This document shows positions 1 to 5,226 of a DNA stretch of 5,226 bases, piece by piece; position 1 is the stretch's first letter, and the number at the start of each line of letters is the position of its first letter. This DNA comes from JAHEJB01 sp041748175 (GTDB taxonomy: Bacteria > Bacteroidota > Rhodothermia > Rhodothermales > Rubricoccaceae). Both the position numbers and the translations under genes were made by a program. Under the pieces are notes generated by a model. The model was not told the origin of the DNA. It saw only the letters and a program-made list of their open reading frames with translations, and did not search any database. The DNA is taken from NCBI GenBank assembly GCA_041748175.1, contig JBGTDU010000101.1, positions 1 through 5,226 on the forward strand, written 5' to 3'.

Positions 1-360
1 GACGCCGAACGCTGGAACCGCCTGCACCCCGAAGCCAAGACCCCGCGCAAGCCGTGGGTCACCCAGCAACTCGAAGGACGCCAGGGCCCCGCCATCGTCG
101 CCACCGACTACGTGCGCGCGTTCCCCAACCAGATCCGCGAATACGTGCCCATGCGCTACAGCGTGCTCGGCACCGACGGCTACGGCCGCAGCGACACCCG
201 CGCCAACCTGCGCCGGCACTTCGAGGTGGACCGCTTCGCCGTTGCCCACGCGGCGGTGGCTGCGTTGGCGGCTGATGGGAAGTTGACGGGGAAGGATGTG
301 GCGCGGGCGATCAAGCTCTACAAGCTGGATGTGGAGAAGCCGAATCCGATTGGGGTTTAG
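1..360 (+). CDS. aceE: Pyruvate dehydrogenase E1 component, C-terminal end (partial)
   Basis: This is the last 119 codons of the homodimeric-type (AceE) pyruvate dehydrogenase E1, running in frame from the first base to TAG at 358-360; the 5' part lies outside the window. E1 is the thiamine diphosphate-dependent decarboxylase that passes the acetyl group to the lipoyl domains of E2 in the cytoplasmic pyruvate dehydrogenase complex. The piece is the C-terminal transketolase-like domain. It shows DAERWNRLHP at residues 1-10, the very conserved LGTDGYGRSDTR at 56-67, HFEVD at 73-77, and a tail ending in KPNPIGV. All of these parallel the end of E. coli AceE as I remember it (LGTDGFGRSDSRENLRHHFEVD). 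No frameshift is seen, and the length fits the natural C terminus. The first two-thirds uses C-ending codons heavily, while the last 35 or so codons favour G- and T-ending ones. The downstream gene converges on it. Confidence 0.97.
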   Translation, partial: DAERWNRLHPEAKTPRKPWVTQQLEGRQGPAIVATDYVRAFPNQIREYVPMRYSVLGTDGYGRSDTRANLRRHFEVDRFAVAHAAVAALAADGKLTGKDVARAIKLYKLDVEKPNPIGV

Positions 361-364
361 TGTT

Positions 365-380
365 CAAGCGACCTCGCTTG
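365..380. terminator. Small perfect hairpin between convergent genes (candidate terminator)
   Basis: The arms CAAGCG (365-370) and CGCTTG (375-380) pair perfectly around a 4-base ACCT loop, five bases after the aceE stop codon. It sits in the 50-bp gap between two convergent genes, where a bidirectional terminator would be expected. Neither side has the run of T residues of a classical intrinsic terminator, and the stem is short. Its role as a terminator is therefore inferred from position and remains weak. Confidence 0.35.
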
Positions 381-410
381 GTATGCAGGCAAGGTTGCGG
401 GCGATTGGGC

Positions 411-3400
411 TTACAGGCCGCGCAGTACGCTGAACTGCTGGAAGAGCCTAGCGCTCAAGGGGTATTCGAGCTCCCAAACGACATTCATCGGTTTCTCGCC
501 GTGAGCATCGACAAACCGAACAGGCCCGCAAGCAACATACGGACTCTCAGGAGTCGTTCTTACGAAAAGCTGAAACGACCAGCCATTCCTGTCGCTCTCC
601 AAATACCTCCGGCCAATTGACGTCGAAGGGCTTGCACTGTTTTGAGTTTGCCAATGGAAACGGCTCGGGCTGATGGCGTAGTCGTGATAGCTGATTCCCT
701 TATGAAACCCACTGCTCTTGTCGAGCGTGACGAAGAGAAGCTCGATTTTCTTGTTTGGAAGCCGAAGTACGCCGGTGTTGTGGAAGGCTCTGGACGTTTC
801 GGTATGGAAGTCCACAGCTGTCAAGATTTCACGACGCTCATAGTTCCCGTGGAGTGTGAGCAGATAGCTCTCGAGTCCGGGAAGAGGGATGTTGGGTAGA
901 ACGCTATTCGCTTCGAGCACATCTGCGAGTTCTCGCAGCTCTTGGGCAATGGGCCGATTGGCACGGATGCGATCAATGAACTCCTCGGCTCCACCCAATT
1001 TAGCTAGCGTCCCATCAACTTGATATGCCAACATTTGTAACAACTTACGTTCGGTTGGGTCGAGTATCTTGTCCGGTAGCTCCGATACCTCGGCCGCGAG
1101 CCGAAGGGCATCGATCTGATTGAGGCTGTTTCGGTGGCGGAGACTGGAAAAGCGCGACGAAAAGTAGCCCTCTTCAGGGCCCGGTTCGGAGACGAGCAGC
1201 CCAGCGTCTCGTTTCAACGTGGACCATCCCCGCTGCCCGCTGGCTCTGTAGACGTCAGTTAGCTGAAGGTCTTGCTCGTGCAGAAAACTACCGAGCGTTG
1301 GCTGGATTCCCCGTACGGAGTTAAGTGCCCGGAGTTCAGTGCTCAAATTCCTCCATTGCTGTCTCACCTGCTGTCGTAATGACTGCAGAACACGTTCCCT
1401 TACCTGCTTTTGAAGCTGGATGTGGCATCCGGCTGGGAGCAACGAGAATCCGTTCTCCATGCTATCAATCAGTTCACGGCGGGATTGCCCCGTGATCGAC
1501 GAGATCAAACGGTCGTACCGGAAGTCGGCGTTGTGATGACCAACAAAATCGAGCACGAGGCAGGATTCTTTGCCTGGATGAATGCGTAATCCACGTCCAA
1601 GTTGCTGTTGGAAAAGCAATGAGCTTTTTGTTGGCCTTAGCATGAGCAAGGTGTCGACCATCGGTAGGTCGATGCCTTCATTGAAGAGGTCGACAGTGAT
1701 CAGTGCGCACACCTTTCCACTAGCCAAATCTTTCGTGGCTTTCTGTCGATCTTCCTTAGGCGTGGTGCCTGTGACAACAGCAACCGGAATTTGATCTCGG
1801 CCAAAGTAGTCCGCCATGAAACGAGCGTGTTCAACTGATACACAAAAGATGAGCGCGCGTCCGTTTCTAGGATCGGTTGAGAGTCTTTTCCATTCCCTCA
1901 ATACCGCGCGTGCTCGAATATCGTTGTTGCTAATGAGTGCCGAGATGGCTTGCTGCTCACCAACTCTGTTCCAAGGGACAGAAGAAAAATCTGTGTCGTC
2001 GTCGCACGCGTAGTATTCAAAGGGTGAGAGTAGTTGCAGATCGAGCGCATCCCAAAGGCGGAGCTCCACTGCAGGGCTGCCGTCTGGTCTTGCGTCAAAG
2101 TATGAGGTGATCGGTCTGCTGTCAGTGCGCTCAGGTGTAGCCGTCAACCCCAGAAGGATCTGGGGCCGAATGAACGTGGCAAGCGCGTCAAAACGGTTAC
2201 TAGCAATGCGGTGACATTCGTCAATTACGACGGTGTGCCAGAAATCCGCACCAAGCTTATTCGCGAGCTCGCGGCTGGCGAGGCTGTCGATCGTGGCGAA
2301 GAGATGATCGAAAGAGTCGGGATCATCATGGCTGGTAAGAAGCTGCCCAAAATCATTGTTCCGGAGAACTTCGCGATAGGTGCGCAAAGCTTGCTCTAGA
2401 ATTTCCCGGCGGTGAGCGACAAAAAGTAGTCTGGGCTTGTTTCCTAACGCTTCAGACGTGCGTCGGTAATCGAAGGCAGCTACCACGGTTTTGCCTGTGC
2501 CAGTCGCGGCTATCACTAGGTTTCGATTGCGGCCATGCTGTCTCTCTAGCGCGAGTTGCTCAAGCATGTCTTGCTGATAGGTCTTGGGCTGCAGATCGAA
2601 GAACGAAGCGAGGTTCGTGGTGCCGTTGCTTCCAGACTCTCGACCAAGAGCTTGCTTCAGCGCTTGACGATGGCTCACGTCTTCAGGGTTGTAAGCCTGA
2701 AACTCGGAGTCTTCCCAAAGTGTTTCAAAGTGAGCAACGGCTCGGGCGTACAAATCGGCTTGCATACGTTCGGTGAACTTCACCGTCCACTCTAGGCCAC
2801 CAGTTAGCGCCGCTCCCGTCAGATTCGCGCTACCGACGTATGTAGAGCCGAAACCGGTCTTGCGATGGAACATCCACGCCTTCGCGTGCAGCCGCGTGCG
2901 GCGACCATCCAGGGAAATTCGGACTTCACAACCTGGAAGGCGGGCCAGCTCGTCAACGGCAGCAACTTCGGTTGCTCCAATATACGTCGTGGTGAGAACT
3001 CGAATCCGAGTAGGTGGCTTCCCATCGGCTCCAATTGTTGTCGCATGTTCGAGCACATCGCGGAGTTTGCGGACTCCAGACACAGTTATGAAGCTGACTA
3101 GAATATCTACCTGATCGGCCGAAGACAGCTCCCGGCGAATTTCACTCAAGAGGGAAGGTGACCCTTTTCCTGCAGTAAACAACCAAGGAGAAAGCAGTCC
3201 AATTTCTGGCCCCTGAGGGTGACAGCCGCGCTGAATTATGGAAGTAAGTACCCGAGGAGACTCTGGAAGCAGCTCAATTACATTGTCAGTATCGAGCGGC
3301 AGCGACTTGCGCAGCTCAAGAAGCATCTTATTGATCAGCAGGAGCTGCGGTCTCAAAGACTCGCCATCGGCAATGTCATTCAGAACATCGGCGAGCTGAC

Positions 3401-3545
3401 GATGTAAGACTTCGATCAGTCGGCCACCCTCGGTCGGGCTCAATTCTTGGAGCCTGGTGGCCTCAGGCGCTATTCGCTTCTCATCATTCTCAGTGAGCAA
3501 AAGATCGTAAAGGCCAGCTGGAAGTTGGTCTGACACCCGGCTCAT
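411..3545 (-). CDS. SauUSI-like type IV restriction enzyme: PLD nuclease + SF2 helicase + DUF3427
   Basis: A 1044-aa protein, probably cytoplasmic, that would use ATP-driven translocation to cut DNA carrying modified bases. Residues 1-115 are mostly helical. The PLD nuclease spans about 120-285, with HAK at 220-222, GSAN at 238-241 and a likely catalytic Glu252. The SF2 motor spans about 315-690: Walker A ATGTGKT (Lys352), DECH box 442-445, TAT 468-470, NEGIDLP 622-628 and QLGRGLR 648-654. DUF3427 fills about 690-1040, with its signature YHDYAIS (953-959) and FHWQ (963-966). This domain order is that of SauUSI, an ATP-dependent enzyme that restricts 5-methyl- and hydroxymethylcytosine DNA; SauUSI is shorter, about 950 aa. 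Start: ATG at 3545, just before LPAGLY, where family members usually begin; a weak GGGA abuts it. GTG at 3536, nine bases after the same GGGA, is an alternative. All motor motifs are intact, so it looks functional. Its GC is far below the flanks, suggesting transfer. Target specificity is unknown. Confidence 0.9.
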   Translation of the reverse strand: MSRVSDQLPAGLYDLLLTENDEKRIAPEATRLQELSPTEGGRLIEVLHRQLADVLNDIADGESLRPQLLLINKMLLELRKSLPLDTDNVIELLPESPRVLTSIIQRGCHPQGPEIGLLSPWLFTAGKGSPSLLSEIRRELSSADQVDILVSFITVSGVRKLRDVLEHATTIGADGKPPTRIRVLTTTYIGATEVAAVDELARLPGCEVRISLDGRRTRLHAKAWMFHRKTGFGSTYVGSANLTGAALTGGLEWTVKFTERMQADLYARAVAHFETLWEDSEFQAYNPEDVSHRQALKQALGRESGSNGTTNLASFFDLQPKTYQQDMLEQLALERQHGRNRNLVIAATGTGKTVVAAFDYRRTSEALGNKPRLLFVAHRREILEQALRTYREVLRNNDFGQLLTSHDDPDSFDHLFATIDSLASRELANKLGADFWHTVVIDECHRIASNRFDALATFIRPQILLGLTATPERTDSRPITSYFDARPDGSPAVELRLWDALDLQLLSPFEYYACDDDTDFSSVPWNRVGEQQAISALISNNDIRARAVLREWKRLSTDPRNGRALIFCVSVEHARFMADYFGRDQIPVAVVTGTTPKEDRQKATKDLASGKVCALITVDLFNEGIDLPMVDTLLMLRPTKSSLLFQQQLGRGLRIHPGKESCLVLDFVGHHNADFRYDRLISSITGQSRRELIDSMENGFSLLPAGCHIQLQKQVRERVLQSLRQQVRQQWRNLSTELRALNSVRGIQPTLGSFLHEQDLQLTDVYRASGQRGWSTLKRDAGLLVSEPGPEEGYFSSRFSSLRHRNSLNQIDALRLAAEVSELPDKILDPTERKLLQMLAYQVDGTLAKLGGAEEFIDRIRANRPIAQELRELADVLEANSVLPNIPLPGLESYLLTLHGNYERREILTAVDFHTETSRAFHNTGVLRLPNKKIELLFVTLDKSSGFHKGISYHDYAISPSRFHWQTQNSASPSTSIGRRYLESDRNGWSFQLFVRTTPESPYVACGPVRFVDAHGEKPMNVVWELEYPLSARLFQQFSVLRGL

Positions 3546-3687
3546 TCCCGACTTTGATAAGTAGGTCCAGGATAGCGGTATAGGCGAGCACGAACACCTG
3601 CATGGCGCTCGATTCACCGCAAGATGTTGCGAGGTGAGCGCGAGCCTCTTCGTGGATCCGGATGCCAAATACATCCCATGGCGCCAC
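3490..3687 (-). CDS. Possible small protein (65 aa) overlapping the start of the restriction gene
   Basis: I do not recognise this ORF, and it may be spurious. Read from GTG at 3687 it gives 65 residues, beginning VAPWDVFGIRIHEE and containing a hydrophobic helical stretch, FVLAYTAILDLLIKVG, near the middle. A GGGAG lies nine bases before the GTG, a reasonable ribosome binding site; ATG at 3603 is a second possible start. By hand, about 64% of the first 47 codons end in G or C, and the local GC (60-62%) exceeds that of the restriction gene. The overlapping frame that would extend the restriction enzyme upstream reads as an Arg/Cys/Ser-rich string with no domain look. The last 56 nt overlap the restriction gene in another frame, which could couple their translation. 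Alternatives are a decayed gene remnant or plain 5' leader sequence. Confidence 0.25.
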   Translation of the reverse strand: MAPWDVFGIRIHEEARAHLATSCGESSAMQVFVLAYTAILDLLIKVGNEPGVRPTSSWPLRSFAH

Positions 3688-3718
3688 CGGAATTGTCTCC
3701 CGATGGCGTCCTCCGGCA

Positions 3719-4801
3719 TCAACGCTTGGCGTACACCGGCACGTCAACCTTGCCCGCTTCGACGTCCTTCAAGCTCTCCTGCAGCGCCGCCTTCTCATCC
3801 GCATCTTTCGTCGCCGCGATGAGCTCGCGCAGGATCGCCGCATGCGCCACCTTCTGTGCATCCGCGGCGGGCACCGCGATGTCCGGGGCTACGCCCACGT
3901 GCTCCCAGTTGGTCTTGGTGATCGGGTTGATGGCGCGGCCATTGGGGATGAAGGCAGCAAAGCCCTTACCGATAGCGTAGCCGTTGCCCGGATTGGCGCC
4001 GCCGCCGGTTTTCTCGCCGACGATCTTTGCGCGCTTCTGGGTCTGGAAGTCATAGGCACATTCTTCGCCTCCGGAGAAGGTGCGCCCTGATGTCAGCACG
4101 TACACCGGGCGGGTATAGCGCGGGTCGACGTTGGGGATGGTCCAGTACTGCCGGGTCCTGTCACCCTTGCGGTAGTACAGGTCGTTGAGGTGGCGTTCGT
4201 CGCCTTGCGTGAAGAAGTGGCTCATCAGGTAGGCGACGGTCTCTGGTTCGCCACCGCCGTTGCGGCGCAGGTCGAGGATCATGGCATCGGTGCCCGACAG
4301 CACCGTCATCGCGCCGGAAATCGCCGCGCCGACCATGGCGGCGGGGCCGAACATGCGCAGTTCCAGGTAGCCGACATTGCCGGGCAGGCGCCTCACGCTG
4401 TCGATGCCGAAGCCGCGGCTGGCGAGTTCCTGCTGCATGGCCGCGAGCGATGCGGCATCGGGTGCCGCGTCCACGGGCTGGGGGCGATATTCCGGGTCGT
4501 AGCGGACGACGAAGTGGCCGTCGTTGCCGAGCGCGCGCAGATCTTTCGTCAACGCATCGCCAAAGGCCTCGCTGTCCTTGGCCTGGGCATAGCCGCCGCC
4601 GGCTTCCTTGGCGGCAAGCGTGGTGGCGAGTTTGTCGGCCACATCGGGAAACACGTAATTCGCCTTGAGCTGGGAGGACAGTTCGGCAATCACCGCCCTG
4701 CGGGTGGCGGCGTCGGTGGGAACGGGCTTAGGCCCGTGCTGGGCGAAGGCGGGGGCCACGCACAGGGCGAGGGCGAAGGCGAGCATGTGGCGTTTGATCA
4801 T
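3719..4801 (-). CDS. Secreted S41-family serine peptidase (IRBP/Tsp-like)
   Basis: A complete 360-aa protein with a Sec signal peptide: MIKRH, a hydrophobic core to about residue 17, then AFA before Gln21. It should act in the periplasm or outside the cell. Residues 27-100 resemble the helical N-terminal domain of IRBP-like S41 members (ELSSQLKANYVFPDVADKL). The catalytic domain follows, with LELRMF at 146-151, ILDLRRNGGGEPE at 175-187, the nucleophile Ser243 in TSGRTFSGGEE and the general-base Lys264 in VGEKTGGGANPG. This Ser/Lys dyad is the S41 signature, so the enzyme is predicted active. I see no clear PDZ domain, which separates it from classical Prc/CtpA. The substrate is unknown. The start ATG at 4801 is supported by AAGGA six bases upstream. 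Its stop TGA overlaps an ATG (TGATG) in the frame of the downstream restriction gene. GC-rich like aceE, it looks native. Confidence 0.93.
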   Translation of the reverse strand: MIKRHMLAFALALCVAPAFAQHGPKPVPTDAATRRAVIAELSSQLKANYVFPDVADKLATTLAAKEAGGGYAQAKDSEAFGDALTKDLRALGNDGHFVVRYDPEYRPQPVDAAPDAASLAAMQQELASRGFGIDSVRRLPGNVGYLELRMFGPAAMVGAAISGAMTVLSGTDAMILDLRRNGGGEPETVAYLMSHFFTQGDERHLNDLYYRKGDRTRQYWTIPNVDPRYTRPVYVLTSGRTFSGGEECAYDFQTQKRAKIVGEKTGGGANPGNGYAIGKGFAAFIPNGRAINPITKTNWEHVGVAPDIAVPAADAQKVAHAAILRELIAATKDADEKAALQESLKDVEAGKVDVPVYAKR

Positions 4802-4807
4802 GGGAAG

Positions 4808-4812
4808 TCCTT
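4808..4812 (-). promoter_or_regulatory. Ribosome binding site of the S41 peptidase gene
   Basis: On the minus strand AAGGA is followed by six bases and then the ATG at 4801. This is a good Shine-Dalgarno match at suitable spacing. It fixes this start over the in-frame ATG five codons later, which would shorten the positively charged start of the signal peptide. Confidence 0.75.
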
Positions 4813-4852
4813 GTTGGCGGCAGCGCCGCGGTTGTCGACTCAGGCAGAGATA

Positions 4853-4878
4853 CCTCGCATGCGCAATCGGTTGCGAGG
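4853..4878. repeat. Inverted repeat in the leader of the S41 peptidase gene
   Basis: Perfect 7-base arms, CCTCGCA at 4853-4859 and TGCGAGG at 4872-4878, surround a 12-base spacer. It lies between the Coa1-like stop and the S41 start, just downstream of the candidate promoter, with no T run after it on either strand. It could be an operator, a leader hairpin or a poor terminator for the Coa1-like gene; the sequence does not decide between them. Confidence 0.4.
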
Positions 4879-4880
4879 CA

Positions 4881-4908
4881 AAACTAATGGCTTAGTACTT
4901 CGGGTCAA
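4881..4908 (-). promoter_or_regulatory. Weak candidate sigma-70 promoter for the S41 peptidase gene
   Basis: On the minus strand TTGACC (4908-4903, five of six consensus bases) is followed after 16 bases by TAGTTT (4886-4881, three of six). Transcription would begin near 4874, about 70 bases before the ATG. The -35 box is good and the -10 box is poor. The region is visibly AT-richer than its surroundings, which is mild support. Confidence 0.25.
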
Positions 4909-4914
4909 AAAAAC

Positions 4915-5226
4915 TCAGCGCACGGCACTCTGGAAGTCGACTGGGTCCATCAACCATTCGCCTTCGGTCAACTCCGCATCCACATGGACGACGGCCTGGC
5001 CCTTCGGTCCGCGCAGGGTGAAGCGGAGGTCGGCGTCGCCATCGGGCTGCGCACCGTTGCCGATCTTGATGTGGCCGTCCACGTCCTGTGATGCGACCAC
5101 CGTGGGCTTGCCCAGCCTGGCGATCACGCCCGGATCGGCGGCGACGCGTTGCATCAGGGTTCTGAACATCGCAAGGTCGCGGATGTCCGGCGGAGGGGGC
5201 GGCAATGGCGGCAACGGCAGTTCGCC
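4915..5226 (-). CDS. Coa1-like protein (cytochrome oxidase assembly factor family), 3' part only
   Basis: The reading frame is open to the window edge and gives the last 103 residues; the N terminus lies beyond 5226. A TTG at 5214 inside the frame is an unlikely start. The visible part opens with a proline-rich linker (LPLPPLPPPPPD). A small helix-plus-sheet domain follows: MQRVAADPGVIARLGKP, DVDGHIKIGNG, ADLRFTLRGPKGQAVVHVDAELTEGEWL. The pattern of helix, then Val/Leu-Gly, then G-I, then a GPKG turn, then a strand and G-x-W matches bacterial members of the Coa1 family (Pfam Coa1) from memory. Such proteins usually carry an N-terminal membrane segment or signal before the domain, which would be in the missing part. 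A link to cytochrome oxidase assembly is known for the mitochondrial relative; here it is an inference from the family only. It is transcribed in the same direction as the S41 gene, 113 nt upstream of it. Confidence 0.65.
   Translation of the reverse strand, partial: GELPLPPLPPPPPDIRDLAMFRTLMQRVAADPGVIARLGKPTVVASQDVDGHIKIGNGAQPDGDADLRFTLRGPKGQAVVHVDAELTEGEWLMDPVDFQSAVR

Noticed and set aside
642..899. Plus-strand frames inside the restriction gene, such as 642-899, 2211-2399 and 2773-3114, as antisense genes.
   Set aside because: They mirror a well-supported coding strand, show no recognisable domain, and their length is expected by chance opposite a long gene.
411..3545. Mokosh type II defence protein (helicase fused to PLD).
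   Set aside because: There the PLD domain is C-terminal to the helicase. Here PLD is N-terminal and DUF3427 is C-terminal, which matches SauUSI instead.
3546..3718. A sigma-70 promoter for the restriction gene, for example around TATACC or TATCCT near 3570-3580.
   Set aside because: No acceptable -35 box lies 16-18 bases upstream of either; I could not support a promoter here.
375..3729. Seven-base direct repeat CGCTTGG at 375-381 and 3723-3729, close to both edges of the low-GC gene, as a possible target-site duplication.
   Set aside because: Short enough to occur by chance in two 60-base searches. The left copy is part of a hairpin, the right copy is codons of the S41 gene end, and no transposase is present.
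3662..4090. Plus-strand frame of 142 codons opposite the S41 peptidase gene.
   Set aside because: High-GC genes commonly give long open antisense frames; its sequence shows no family features, whereas the S41 frame has an intact signal peptide and catalytic residues.
1..5226. CRISPR array, tRNA, rRNA or insertion sequence.
   Set aside because: No regularly spaced repeats, cloverleaf-like segments, rRNA motifs or transposase-like frames were seen on either strand.

Overview
This window looks like chromosome of a high-GC gammaproteobacterium, most likely Xanthomonadales/Lysobacterales (Xanthomonas, Stenotrophomonas, Lysobacter or a relative). That placement is inferred from the AceE tail, the periplasmic S41 protease and the codon choice; no rRNA or marker gene is present to settle it.

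Layout: (1) Positions 1-360 (+) are the last 119 codons of aceE, the homodimeric-type pyruvate dehydrogenase E1. (2) Converging on it after a 50-bp gap that holds a small perfect hairpin is one large minus-strand gene (411-3545, 1044 aa). Its order of domains is PLD-type nuclease, superfamily 2 helicase/translocase, DUF3427, the architecture of the modification-dependent (type IV) restriction enzyme SauUSI. (3) A 173-nt minus-strand interval (3546-3718) separates it from the next gene and may hold a small overlapping ORF of unknown function (3490-3687). (4) Positions 3719-4801 (-) encode a secreted S41-family (C-terminal-processing/IRBP-like) serine protease with an intact Ser/Lys pair. (5) A 113-nt intergenic stretch holds its ribosome binding site, a weak candidate promoter and an inverted repeat. 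(6) The 3' part of a Coa1-like protein (4915 to beyond 5226, -) closes the window.

The flanking genes are housekeeping or chromosomal in character and GC-rich (hand counts of 67-72% GC on sampled 60-base lines). The restriction gene is clearly poorer in GC (45-53% on sampled lines). The simplest reading is that a stand-alone defence gene was acquired at the convergent junction between aceE and the S41 protease gene. No methyltransferase, integrase, transposase or tRNA lies in the window. Lack of a methyltransferase fits a type IV enzyme, which cuts modified foreign DNA and needs no protective partner. The system itself is not new in kind. The open points are its roughly 115-residue N-terminal helical extension, the ambiguous start region and the possible small upstream partner ORF.
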